Source: an uncultured Planctomycetota bacterium (GTDB lineage: Bacteria; Planctomycetota; Brocadiia; CAIUPP01). From it: a DNA stretch of 41,144 nucleotides. The stretch covers positions 1 to 41,144 of the forward strand of contig CAIUPP010000140.1 of NCBI GenBank assembly GCA_903901045.1, in the 5' to 3' direction. The notes below the pieces were generated by a model. That model was not told the origin of the DNA, searched no databases, and saw only the letters and a program-made list of their open reading frames with translations. Of this stretch, positions 1 through 8,006 are shown one piece after another (position 1 is the first letter of the stretch; each line of letters starts with the position of its first letter). Both the position numbers and the translations under genes were made by a program.

Positions 1-171
1 GAGGTAATTGACTGGATAACGAGGGAGGCGCTGGATATACTCTCCCGTGAAGGGTTATCCGGCGCCGATGCCCAGGACGCCGCGTGGCGTCGGGCCGTGG
101 AATCCTGGTTACACCACAATGGAGTTATCACCGTCTCGGTGGACGGACAAGTGTTACCCAGTTTTCCGTAA
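1..171 (+). CDS. C-terminal fragment of an unidentified protein (cut by window edge)
   Basis: Frame 1 is open from the first base and ends at TAA 169-171, giving 56 residues of an acidic, tryptophan-containing helical stretch followed by a short strand-like end (VITVSVDGQVLPSF). No family is recognised. The first half is GC-rich like the bulk of the window, while the end becomes AT-richer. The next ORF continues in the same frame after the stop, so the two could be pieces of one gene split by a nonsense change, or two genes. Confidence is moderate that it is coding and nil for function. Confidence 0.45.
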   Translation, partial: EVIDWITREALDILSREGLSGADAQDAAWRRAVESWLHHNGVITVSVDGQVLPSFP

Positions 172-189
172 AATTGGTCTCATTATCTC

Positions 190-525
190 ATGGTGTGCAC
201 AGGCATGAACAACTACACTCAGCCGCCAGATCCTGGCTTCTATGGGTCGGAATTTGCAACGGTCATAGCGCCTGGTGCCTCAGTAATGGTCCATGCACAT
301 CCGATGGGGGTTCGTGCTAGTTCCAAAGTGGAATCCACATTGGAGAATATGTATCGGGACGTTTATGATTGGCGCAGTGGGAATATCTTCATGAAAACGG
401 TCGAAGTCACAGGTCCTGAGGGGCAGATAACAGTGAACCTGCAAGTTCCAGGTTTTGGTGGCAAAGCATGGTTCCCTAAAGTGCAGTTCTATCTCTTAAC
501 ATTTCTCAAAAATAATCAGCTCTAG
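190..525 (+). CDS. Hypothetical protein, 111 aa, possible detached C-terminal domain
   Basis: This ORF has no signal peptide and no recognised motif. Predicted character is mainly beta-strand with several aromatic and glycine residues (GFYGSEFATVIAPG, VTVNLQVPGFGG-like stretches), as in a small beta-sandwich or lectin-like domain. Codon use is clearly AT-richer than genes to the right. It lies in the same frame as the fragment ending at 171, with only five codons between the stop and this ATG and no convincing Shine-Dalgarno sequence. It may therefore be the detached C-terminal domain of the preceding protein. The gene for an exported helical protein follows at once. By position it matches the AT-rich tip of the 835-aa protein, which is followed by a paralogous gene. 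Function unknown. Confidence 0.45.
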   Translation: MVCTGMNNYTQPPDPGFYGSEFATVIAPGASVMVHAHPMGVRASSKVESTLENMYRDVYDWRSGNIFMKTVEVTGPEGQITVNLQVPGFGGKAWFPKVQFYLLTFLKNNQL

Positions 526-596
526 CCTAAATGCTGATTAATCGCAGTCAGAGAGTGTTGTCGAGGTCAGGCATTATTAATTATGGGTATTCTACA

Positions 597-1319
597 ATGA
601 AGTATCTAGTGTGGGCCCTAGTGGCGCTCGTTTTGTTAGTTGGCGTCCTTCTCATCTACAAGTGCCGCACAGGGGGAAGTGGACACGGTGAACCACTCCC
701 CTCTGCCCAACGAAGTGTGAAGGAACAAGTTGTGCGGGAGCGAGACGCGGGCATCAGGCGGATACCGGAGGTGCTTGAACAATCTGATCCCTTGCGATAC
801 TACGCTGAAGCAGACGCGGCGCTCGCTAGAAGTATTGACTCTTTGCCCGCAGAAAAGTTTGATGCTCTACTATGCGAGTTGGGAACGGAAGATGATGGAG
901 GCAGTTTGATTTCGGGGTATGTTACCAAGGTGCTGGCTCAAAGGGGAAAGCGTGCGGAACTGGTCGCGTTGCTCTCGCAGAATCCGCCGTTTGTCGTCAG
1001 CCGCACTGAGACGCTGGAAGTGTGGCTGGCCGAAATGCACTTTATTGATCCACCTCCGCTCGCTGCACCCATTCTCGTTTTGGTCGAAGCATACCAGCGT
1101 GCGACCAAGCCAACTGCCAAGGCCAGACTTCTGACGATGTTGGCTACGGGTTTTCCCTCTATACGAAAAGAATATCTTAAGAGTGATGACTCATTTGTCA
1201 ATGCTGTGGCGGAGTGGTATAGAAGTAATATGAAGAACATCGAGATGAATCCGAAGTATGGGCACTTCGAGCAGAATGTTGAGTTATTTGTCCCCAAGAT
1301 GGCGGGTGCCAAAATGTAA
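597..1319 (+). CDS. Membrane-anchored helical protein, paralogue of the 3869-4750 product
   Basis: The product is about 240 residues. The ATG at 597 is preferred over the one at 531 because it places a hydrophobic helix (YLVWALVALVLLVGVLLIY) right at the N-terminus, followed by a basic/cysteine-containing stretch. It is likely a signal anchor with the rest outside the cytoplasm. Residues from about 110 onward align with the gene at 3869: R-x-x-LV-x-LL, then PP, an EAYQRAT/ESYKKAT motif, GFPSIR/AFPAIR, DDSFV/DDAFV and a W-Y-R-x-N segment. No known family is recognised. Composition is AT-richer than the chromosome core. It ends 8 bases before the GTG of the 835-aa protein gene, so the two may be co-transcribed. 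A partner or immunity role is only inference from position. Confidence 0.65.
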   Translation: MKYLVWALVALVLLVGVLLIYKCRTGGSGHGEPLPSAQRSVKEQVVRERDAGIRRIPEVLEQSDPLRYYAEADAALARSIDSLPAEKFDALLCELGTEDDGGSLISGYVTKVLAQRGKRAELVALLSQNPPFVVSRTETLEVWLAEMHFIDPPPLAAPILVLVEAYQRATKPTAKARLLTMLATGFPSIRKEYLKSDDSFVNAVAEWYRSNMKNIEMNPKYGHFEQNVELFVPKMAGAKM

Positions 1320-1327
1320 GCGAGGGT

Positions 1328-3835
1328 GTGGATTGTACGTGCGGCCGCGAACTTTACAAAATTCCTCTCGCACCGAACATCGGCGACTCTGTGCGGAGAG
1401 TGAGCCGGCGACTCCCGGTTATGTCCAGCTCCGCAAGCGCGGCGTTCGGGCACCATGCGGACATCAGGGTGAACATCAACGAGCCGATCCCCGGAGTGGA
1501 ACTGAAGCTGCGCATAGCGCGGGGTGAATCAGGCTTGCCTCAGTGGATGGGTTTGGTGAAGCCGCCGATCATCGCAGATGGCGGGAAGACGGTCGTTCAG
1601 GACAAAGTCAGCCCCGATGGCTCGCTGTGGCATGACGTGTATGGTCACACCGCCCCGGAGGGGAGGTTCACGCTGTACGATGCGTACATTTCCAGCGACG
1701 CCGTCGAGAACGTGACCATCGAAGTCCGCGGCCCGGACCAGGCGGACACGGATGCGGCGATGGCGAGCCTGACGATTTACCAGAGACCCGGTGCGCCGAC
1801 GGCGACGAACGATGGGGACTCCTTCGTCTCTCCGGCGTATATCAAGGGGACGAAGGACCTCACCGATGCGGACGTGCTGTGGCGGTACGCTCCGACGGCG
1901 TGGGATGCGGACCCGCAATGGCAGAGCATCGCCAATGCCGGCGGCGACACGGTGATGGGCGACACGTGGTGGGCGATGCCGGTGCGCCTGGATGTCGTGC
2001 AGCATCTTGTCCCCAACTACTACATTACCGGAGACTACTACTGGGCGCCGAAGACGGCGTACCTGACGGCGGCGGACCGGACAGTGAACCTCGAATTCAA
2101 GAGCGTGGACTACGACGGCAACGTGACGAAGCTGCCGGACCGGTCGCTGGTGTGGAAGATGACGGTTTTCGGGGAGGGGGACCATCTGATTCAGGCGGGG
2201 GAGAGCATCATCGTCAGCGGGCCGCTGGTCCCGCCGTCGCTGCCTGCGGAGGAGATGCACCTGTGGACGGGTGCGCCGGGGGCGACGCCGGAATATGGTT
2301 ATGGTTGGGGGTACAGCGCGACCGCGCCGACGAACTTCATTCAGACGTTCGACGCCGAAGGGCACTACCCCATCAAGTCCGCCGTGACGGCGCAGAAGGT
2401 CGCCTATTACGGAGCCTCCGCGGAGACGATCGTCCTGAGCGACCCGGTCCAGTCCACCATCCACGTCATCAAGAAACGACAAATACAGGCGGTTTCCTAC
2501 TGGTACGGCGACAGCCCGCCGACGGCGGATGACGTGGACTCTTGGGGCATCATTGACAACGATGTGTTCTACGCGGACGTTTTGGGGTACACCACGCCAG
2601 TGCCCGCCGATGCGCGCTGGGTGCTGTACCTGAACCCGACGTATGATACATATACCGACTGGGCGGAGTACTCCATCGGGGGCGGAGAAAGAGCCGATCC
2701 GGCGATAGGCAGCTACTCCGAATGCGTCTGGCCGCTGCTGTGGTGGAGCAAGAAACTCGACAAGGACGGGGAGACGATGATCCCGTTCTACGCCAAGTAT
2801 TACGATGATGAAAAGGACGTCTGGCTCACGCTGGAGTGGGATGTCAAGGACCAAACGGCCAGTGCTACCCAAAGAGGCCCTTGGACAAGAGACACATGGT
2901 CGTATGATGCCGTAGCCGATACGTATCACGGCCACGCAAAATCAAATGATCCAAGTTGCACGCTGGCATCGCTTTCCAACATGATTACGTTCGCAGAAGG
3001 CTATGCCGCAACGCTTGTCGCCGTTGATGACAATGACATCCCTCTTGCGACCCAGCCGGCAACAATCAATACCTCCTTGCCTGTGGGGACGAAGGTGGAT
3101 GTTGGCATGCTTCTAGAGTGCTTTGAAGGGAGATGGAGGGACAATACAGCGGCTGCCGCCCGTAGCGGTCTGAAGTGTGGCTTCTCGACCCGTCTGACGC
3201 GTGCGGCCGGTTTTGCGGGGTCGCAGTATTCGGCGGCCGAAATAGATGAAGCCTTCACGGTTGGTACGCATGCTTCGATGGGCTGTGAAATTGGTTCGCG
3301 CTGGATTCGTATGAAGGGGCTAATTGATACGATATCGGCTACAAACTATAATGCCTATCTAGATGAGATATGCGGGGGGAACAGCCCGCCGTTTCCGGAG
3401 GAACGTTCAAGACCAGCTTTGCCTCTACCCTACGGTGTGCTGACAGTCGGCTACTCAGGTAAACTGATCTTGGTGGACGGCTACGACATCACACCGATGA
3501 AGGATGGGGAACGCGCACCGCTTGAGAACATTCCTCACTATGTGATCCTTGCTGGTTACAATAATAGGGACGCCGTATGGCATGAAGAATGGGTAACGAA
3601 GATTGACAGTGATCAGTATGTCGGGCACGGACGGGAAGGTCCACAGTCGTATGGGAAATGGCGTGCAATATTACTGAACGCATACGTGGTCGAATGGCAA
3701 TTGCTATCAAGACGACTTCACGTGCAAGCACCCCAGCCGCCCTTCCCTTACTGGGTCCCCGGCGTGGGTGCTAAGTTTCAATTTGCCGACGTAGCCAAGA
3801 TGTGCATGCGGTTATTCGACAAGCGCAATGAATAG
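1328..3835 (+). CDS. Large surface-like beta-sandwich protein with a compositionally distinct C-terminal third
   Basis: The ORF encodes 835 residues from GTG 1328; an ATG at 1421 (residue 32) is an alternative start. Neither has a strong Shine-Dalgarno sequence or a signal peptide, so the N-terminus may be truncated or recombined. Residues about 45-500 are rich in W, Y, G, D and T and read as consecutive Ig/PKD-like beta domains (FDAEGHYPIKSAVTA, VNLEFKSVDYDGNVTKLP). They are very GC-rich in codon use. From about base 2850 (residue ~507) codon use becomes much AT-richer to the end, with unrelated character including a CFEGRW stretch and a C-terminal region rich in Y, W and P. This looks like a swapped C-terminal module. 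A gene for an exported helical protein follows after 33 bases. Function unknown; adhesin or polymorphic-toxin carrier are possibilities, not demonstrated. Confidence 0.7.
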   Translation: MDCTCGRELYKIPLAPNIGDSVRRVSRRLPVMSSSASAAFGHHADIRVNINEPIPGVELKLRIARGESGLPQWMGLVKPPIIADGGKTVVQDKVSPDGSLWHDVYGHTAPEGRFTLYDAYISSDAVENVTIEVRGPDQADTDAAMASLTIYQRPGAPTATNDGDSFVSPAYIKGTKDLTDADVLWRYAPTAWDADPQWQSIANAGGDTVMGDTWWAMPVRLDVVQHLVPNYYITGDYYWAPKTAYLTAADRTVNLEFKSVDYDGNVTKLPDRSLVWKMTVFGEGDHLIQAGESIIVSGPLVPPSLPAEEMHLWTGAPGATPEYGYGWGYSATAPTNFIQTFDAEGHYPIKSAVTAQKVAYYGASAETIVLSDPVQSTIHVIKKRQIQAVSYWYGDSPPTADDVDSWGIIDNDVFYADVLGYTTPVPADARWVLYLNPTYDTYTDWAEYSIGGGERADPAIGSYSECVWPLLWWSKKLDKDGETMIPFYAKYYDDEKDVWLTLEWDVKDQTASATQRGPWTRDTWSYDAVADTYHGHAKSNDPSCTLASLSNMITFAEGYAATLVAVDDNDIPLATQPATINTSLPVGTKVDVGMLLECFEGRWRDNTAAAARSGLKCGFSTRLTRAAGFAGSQYSAAEIDEAFTVGTHASMGCEIGSRWIRMKGLIDTISATNYNAYLDEICGGNSPPFPEERSRPALPLPYGVLTVGYSGKLILVDGYDITPMKDGERAPLENIPHYVILAGYNNRDAVWHEEWVTKIDSDQYVGHGREGPQSYGKWRAILLNAYVVEWQLLSRRLHVQAPQPPFPYWVPGVGAKFQFADVAKMCMRLFDKRNE

Positions 3836-3868
3836 GCAGTACAACGCGTGCTATGGAGATTTCCCCAA

Positions 3869-4750
3869 ATGGTGAACATGCGACTGACCCTTGCAGCAAG
3901 CATCTTGTTGGTCTTCCTTGGCAATATGTCGCCAGCGGCTGATCCGGGTTCGGAACGGGCTGGCGTTGATTCAAGTAGAATGCGGGACTACAAGGAATTC
4001 GTTGCGTCATTAGAGCATGAATGGAATGCTGCGACAAAGGACGTGGACAGAAGAACAAAGGAAGGTTGGGTGAAACGAACGGGTGAGTTGCGTCAAGTGA
4101 TTGGCGCATGCTCCGCAGGGAAGAAGGACCTTCTGATCTATGGCTTGTGCAAGACAGCTACAATGTCGCAGTTCGAAGAGGAACTGCTGCCTGAAATGGT
4201 CATGGCCCTACTCGACGACGGCGACAGGACGCGTCTTGTCTCGCTTCTCGCGGGGCGGTCGCTGAAGACATTACGTGGCTTCTGCGGAATTGAATGGACG
4301 TTGGCTTTGACGATGACACCACCCGATGCCATCCTGATTATAGGCGAAAGCTATAAGAAGGCCACGAATGCTGAAGTGAAGAAGTCGCTTGTTGAAGTGT
4401 ATGCGGGAGCTTTTCCCGCCATCCGTGGCAGGTTTCCTGACGATGATGCTTTCGTTGACGAAGTCGGTCGTTGGTATAGGGAGAACAAGGACCGGCTGGC
4501 TGTAAATTATGACTACTTCATGCATGGTGGCCCGCCGAAGGAGGACGATGCTGTGTTGCACGTGGAGCGTGGTCCAATGGAACTATACATCTTGGATCAG
4601 TCGAAGTCTACGCCTTCAGGAAGGTCCATACCACAGTCTGGACCGCGCGGTATTCACGGACTGCCGAGATGGGGGACGTTGCTCGGCAGTATCATATGCG
4701 CGACGATTGTTGTTAGCGTGTTGGTGCTGTGCTTGCGACGGAGGAAATAG
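3869..4750 (+). CDS. Exported helical protein with C-terminal membrane anchor, paralogue of 597-1319
   Basis: The product is about 293 residues from ATG 3869; ATG 3878 and GTG 3848 are alternatives. The N-terminus (MRLTLAASILLVFLGNMSPA, then AADPG) is a signal peptide with a plausible AxA-type cleavage. The central 200 residues are helical and charged. Near the C-terminus a hydrophobic helix (LLGSIICATIVVSVLVLCL) is followed by RRRK, giving a type I topology with the body outside. Residues from about 120 share the LV-x-LL, ESYKKAT, AFPAIR, DDAFV and W-Y-R-x-N signatures with the protein at 597. The C-terminal linker and anchor are absent from that paralogue. It sits 33 bases after the 835-aa gene, probably in one transcript. 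Family unknown; a role guarding or presenting the large neighbour is inference. Confidence 0.65.
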   Translation: MVNMRLTLAASILLVFLGNMSPAADPGSERAGVDSSRMRDYKEFVASLEHEWNAATKDVDRRTKEGWVKRTGELRQVIGACSAGKKDLLIYGLCKTATMSQFEEELLPEMVMALLDDGDRTRLVSLLAGRSLKTLRGFCGIEWTLALTMTPPDAILIIGESYKKATNAEVKKSLVEVYAGAFPAIRGRFPDDDAFVDEVGRWYRENKDRLAVNYDYFMHGGPPKEDDAVLHVERGPMELYILDQSKSTPSGRSIPQSGPRGIHGLPRWGTLLGSIICATIVVSVLVLCLRRRK

Positions 4751-4932
4751 GAGTTCGGGGGTGTCTGTCCCTCTGTTGTCCCTCCCGTCTATGAAAGCGG
4801 GTGTCAAGTGAAATAGCAGCCATCAGGGGAGCATGGCGTTTTCTCCGTTTCGGATATTCTGGGGACATAAACCTATTTATCCCTGACCGTGGCGGTTGGA
4901 TATTGGGGGCCGCGCGCCCTATTCCCCTTCCC
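4751..4932. other. Convergent intergenic region at the accessory/core boundary
   Basis: This lies between the accessory region on the plus strand and the mevalonate operon on the minus strand. Nothing with coding character was found, and no strong terminator hairpin with a T-run. It marks the boundary at which composition returns to the GC-rich average of the window. Confidence 0.4.
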
Positions 4933-6303
4933 CTATCTGTCCTGGGGCGTGGGCGGCTTCGGTGAATCGTGGCTCATGCGCGTCTCAATCGTCCGCACCT
5001 TCTTCTCGGCGGCCATGAGGACGTGGCGCAATATCTGCTTCGCGCGGTCGAAGCGTATCTTCCCCTCGCGCACCATCTGGTTAGCCACGATCGTCGCCGT
5101 CTCCCCCACCGCTCCGGCTGAGATCGCGACGTTGCGCGCGTGAAGGATCATGTGCCCCTTCTGGATTCCCTCCGTCACGAGGCTCCGCATGGCGGCCAGA
5201 TTCTGCACGAGGCCAACCGCAGCCATCACTTCGCCGAGTTCGCGAGCCGACTTCACTCCCAGAATCTTCAGCGCCAGCCGCGCGGTGGGATGCACCTTCG
5301 TTGCGCCGCCGATGAGACCCACGGACATCGGCAACTCGATATTCCCCACCAGCCGCCCTTCCGGCCCGATCTCCCAGGTGGTCAGCGGACCGTACTTGCC
5401 CGAGCGCGCGGCATAGGCATGTGCCCCGGCCTCCACAGCGCGCCAGTCGTTGCCGGTGGCCAGCACCACGGCGTCGATGCCGTTCATCACTCCCTTGTTG
5501 TGCGTGGCGGCGCGGTACGGATCAGCCTGCGCGAAGGCGTACGCGTTGACGATCCCCTCCGCCACCACCTGCCCCTTCCAATTGTGCTCGTCGAAGGCGG
5601 CGGGGGCGATCTCCAGCCGCGCGCGCGCCAGGCGCCGGTCCGCCAGGTTACTCACAATGCGCAGCAGCACCTTGCCCCCCGAGAGCCCTTCCATGTACAG
5701 CGCCAGCGCCTCGCACATCGTATTGATGGCATTCGCCCCCATGGCGTCGCGCACGTCCACGAGCAGGTGCACCACGATCATCGCGCCGCGCGGGGTCTCC
5801 AGCACGCGCACCTCGACGTCCCTGGCCCCCCCGCCCATCTCGGTCAAAACGGGGTCCTGCTCGTTCGCAATCGCCAGGATTCGCGTGCGCGCGTCGAGGA
5901 TTCTCTGGCGGGCCGCCTGCGGGTCGGCGATGCCGACGATCTGAATCTGGCCGATCATGACCGCGTCGGTCGAGGAGGTTGTCAGCGCGCCATGCTCGCG
6001 CACGAGCTTGGCGACATGGCTCGCGGCGGCGATCACGGAAGCCTCTTCGACCACCATCGGCACGAGGACATCGCGGCCGTTGATGTGGAAATTCGCGGCG
6101 ATCCCCATCGGCATGCCGAACACGCCGATCACATTCTCGACCATCTGGTTGGCGATGGCCAGCGGAAGCGGCTCGCCGCGGAGGCTGTATCGCTCCTCCG
6201 GAGTGAGGTGGATGCGCGCCCCGAGCATGTCGAGGCGCTCGGCGATGGAGAGCTTGTAGAATCCCGGGAGGCGCGAGAGATTATCGTCGGTCGGCTTATC
6301 CAC
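4933..6303 (-). CDS. mvaA: Hydroxymethylglutaryl-CoA reductase, class II (degradative-type family)
   Basis: This enzyme interconverts HMG-CoA and mevalonate, the committed step of the mevalonate route to isoprenoids. The 456-residue length fits class II enzymes. All four catalytic residues are visible: Glu86 (VVEEASVIAAAS), Lys270 (THNKGVMNGIDA), Asp286 (ATGNDWRA) and His384 (KGHMILHARN). Each sits exactly three positions after the Pseudomonas mevalonii numbering (E83, K267, D283, H381). There are no membrane segments, so it is cytosolic. The start is GTG with an AAGGAG Shine-Dalgarno eight bases upstream. Its 5' end overlaps the stop of the IPP isomerase gene by 8 bases, so translation is probably coupled. 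In that context an anabolic role is more likely than mevalonate degradation. The nucleotide cofactor cannot be read with certainty. Confidence 0.95.
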   Translation of the reverse strand: MDKPTDDNLSRLPGFYKLSIAERLDMLGARIHLTPEERYSLRGEPLPLAIANQMVENVIGVFGMPMGIAANFHINGRDVLVPMVVEEASVIAAASHVAKLVREHGALTTSSTDAVMIGQIQIVGIADPQAARQRILDARTRILAIANEQDPVLTEMGGGARDVEVRVLETPRGAMIVVHLLVDVRDAMGANAINTMCEALALYMEGLSGGKVLLRIVSNLADRRLARARLEIAPAAFDEHNWKGQVVAEGIVNAYAFAQADPYRAATHNKGVMNGIDAVVLATGNDWRAVEAGAHAYAARSGKYGPLTTWEIGPEGRLVGNIELPMSVGLIGGATKVHPTARLALKILGVKSARELGEVMAAVGLVQNLAAMRSLVTEGIQKGHMILHARNVAISAGAVGETATIVANQMVREGKIRFDRAKQILRHVLMAAEKKVRTIETRMSHDSPKPPTPQDR

Positions 6304-7390
6304 GCGATCGACTCCTTACACGCCTCTGCTCCGCCCAATTCTGCAGAGGGCCCGACAGCACCACAGGGGCGCGGCGCAGGGCCGCCAGGTCGCGGCAGCC
6401 GCACAGCACCATCACGCAACGCAATTCGGCGAGCATCCCCGCGAGCCAGTTCCTCAGCCCCTTCTCTCCGGCGTGATGCAGCACGCGCAGGACGGGCAAC
6501 GCGGCGGAACCGAGTTGCGCGCCGAGCGCGATGGACTTGGCAAGATCCATGCCGCTTCGCAGGCCGCCCGAGGCGATGACGCGCAGCCGGGGCGCGCGCT
6601 CTGTTCCGAGCAGCGGCTGCAGTTCGATAAGCGAGGCGGCGGTGGGAATGCCCCATTCCTCCAGTTCGTCGCGCCCCGCCGGAACGCCGCCGCGCCGCAG
6701 GTTCTCCACGCGGACCCATGAGGTGCCGCCCGCGCCCGCGACATCGATCGTCTTCACTCCCAACCGCATCAGGCGTTCGGCGGTCTCGCGCGCCATGCCG
6801 CAGCCGGTTTCCTTCACAATCAACCGCTCGCCCAGCGCGGCGGCGAGGCGTCGGATCGCCCCCTCCGAGCGCCCGCGCGGCTCGTCCCCCTCCACCTGGG
6901 ACATCTCCATCGCAGCGTTCAAATGCAGGCAGATTCCATCCGCGCCGATGCTCTTCATCAATTCGACAATGCGCTTCAACGGCAGCGTCATGGCCTGTGA
7001 GAGCCCGATGTTGCCCAGAAGAAGAATATCGGGCGCGGCGGCGCGAACGTCGAAGGTCCCCTTCAGGCGCGGCTCTTCCAGCATCGGGCGCTGGCTGCCC
7101 AGCGCCAGGCCGATGCCCAGGTCCGAGGCGACTCGGGCGAGGGTGCGGTTGATGCGCCCCCCCTCCTGCGTGCCGCCGGTCATGGCGCCGATCAGGAACG
7201 GCGCTGCAAGGTCGCGGCCAAGAAAGCGAACGCGCAGCTCCACTTCGCTTGGGGAGAAAGAGGGCAGCGCCTGATGAATCAGCTCCACGTGTTCGAGCCA
7301 GCAGTTCTTGCTGTGGAACTCCACATCGCGCTCGCGGCAAATCGCGAGGTGGTCGCTCTTTCTCTGTTGTATGACCGCCTTATCTGCCAT
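6296..7390 (-). CDS. fni: Isopentenyl-diphosphate delta-isomerase, type 2 (FMN-dependent)
   Basis: The enzyme isomerises IPP and DMAPP using FMN and NAD(P)H, unrelated to the type 1 Idi. The 364 residues show the TIM-barrel signatures: KSDHL near the N-terminus, FLIGAMTGGT, GLALGSQRP, LLGNIG, HLNAAMEMSQVEGD (family HLNPLQE-x-x-QPEGD; the second glutamine and acidic residues are kept, the first Q is Met here), then VKETGCGM, DVAGAGGTSW and ASGGLRSG for phosphate binding. It is first gene of a two-gene operon with HMG-CoA reductase, whose start lies within its last codons. A sigma70-like promoter is at 7430-7458. The C-terminal tail is arginine-rich and slightly extended. It is a strong sign that this organism makes isoprenoids through mevalonate rather than, or besides, the MEP route. 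Confidence 0.93.
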   Translation of the reverse strand: MADKAVIQQRKSDHLAICRERDVEFHSKNCWLEHVELIHQALPSFSPSEVELRVRFLGRDLAAPFLIGAMTGGTQEGGRINRTLARVASDLGIGLALGSQRPMLEEPRLKGTFDVRAAAPDILLLGNIGLSQAMTLPLKRIVELMKSIGADGICLHLNAAMEMSQVEGDEPRGRSEGAIRRLAAALGERLIVKETGCGMARETAERLMRLGVKTIDVAGAGGTSWVRVENLRRGGVPAGRDELEEWGIPTAASLIELQPLLGTERAPRLRVIASGGLRSGMDLAKSIALGAQLGSAALPVLRVLHHAGEKGLRNWLAGMLAELRCVMVLCGCRDLAALRRAPVVLSGPLQNWAEQRRVRSRSRG

Positions 7391-7429
7391 GGTTCTCGCA
7401 CTTTGCGAAGCGGGAATGCCGAAAAATGG

Positions 7430-7458
7430 ACTTTAGCACGGAGGGGGCGCGAAGTCAA
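7430..7458 (-). promoter_or_regulatory. Sigma70-like promoter for fni-mvaA
   Basis: On the minus strand TTGACT (7458-7453) and TAAAGT (7435-7430) are separated by 17 bases, about 40 bases upstream of the fni ATG. Match to the housekeeping consensus is good; activity is inferred. Confidence 0.6.
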
Positions 7459-7503
7459 AATGATGGAAACCGAATGATGGGAAAAGCATGGAGAAGCCGT
7501 CAG

Positions 7504-7531
7504 GCCCCTTTTCCATCAATGGAAAAGGGGC
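7504..7531 (-). terminator. Strong 13-bp hairpin downstream of the B-box protein gene
   Basis: A perfect inverted repeat with arms GCCCCTTTTCCAT and ATGGAAAAGGGGC is separated by two bases. It lies 25 bases after the stop of the 7557-8006 gene and just before the promoter of the divergently placed fni operon, as expected for a transcriptional stop or insulator. The T-run after the stem is weak on the minus strand, so intrinsic termination is probable but not certain. Confidence 0.55.
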
Positions 7532-7556
7532 GCGACCTTCTTTCTCTCATACTCCC

Positions 7557-8006
7557 CTACAGAGTCACCCCGGATGAAGCGGGGGCATTGGGCGTCTTGG
7601 GGCCCGACCCGGGCGCGCTGGGCGCATTGCGCGCGGGTGCGCTGGGGGCGGTGGAGGTTTCGGCCGCGTTCGCGCCGAGGAACGGCAGCTTCTCCAGGTA
7701 GGGCTTGAGCACCGGGATCGGGGTGACGTACTTGTTGACGATTCCCAGGATGGCCACGATCACAACAACCCAAATGACGGCGCGCACGAGCCGCCCGAAG
7801 AGGCTGCTTGCCTGTTTGACCGGCCGGAAGCGCTTATGGAAATCCGCCGCCTTCTTAGCGCATTCATGGCTGCAGAATTTGCCGTCGGCGATGCTCACCA
7901 CGCACTCCGAGCAGATGGGTCTGTGGCAGGTTCCGCAGCGCGCGGCGGCGGGACGGTCGTGATGCACGATGCATTGGGCGTTTCGATTTACCCCGGTTAC
8001 AGCCAT
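7557..8006 (-). CDS. B-box-type zinc-finger protein with one transmembrane helix
   Basis: The product is 149 residues. Residues about 10-52 hold a dense Cys/His array (C-IVHHD, C-GTCHRPIC-SEC, FCSHEC) of the B-box/treble-clef type seen in small bacterial membrane proteins, likely binding two zinc ions. A hydrophobic helix (VIWVVVIVAILGIV) at about 78-92 follows, then a short periplasmic-side segment. A low-complexity Ala/Pro/Ser/Gly tail of about 40 residues ends the protein. A Shine-Dalgarno GGAGG seven bases before ATG supports the start. Such proteins are usually of unknown function; the fold suggests protein-protein contacts at the membrane. It appears to be a single-gene unit bounded by repeats on both sides. 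Confidence 0.75.
   Translation of the reverse strand: MAVTGVNRNAQCIVHHDRPAAARCGTCHRPICSECVVSIADGKFCSHECAKKAADFHKRFRPVKQASSLFGRLVRAVIWVVVIVAILGIVNKYVTPIPVLKPYLEKLPFLGANAAETSTAPSAPARNAPSAPGSGPKTPNAPASSGVTL

Noticed and set aside
1529-2935. 468-codon minus-strand frame opposite the GC-rich core of the 835-aa protein
   Set aside because: Extremely Arg/Val-rich without motifs; it ends where the GC-rich stretch ends, as expected for a frame open only through high GC.
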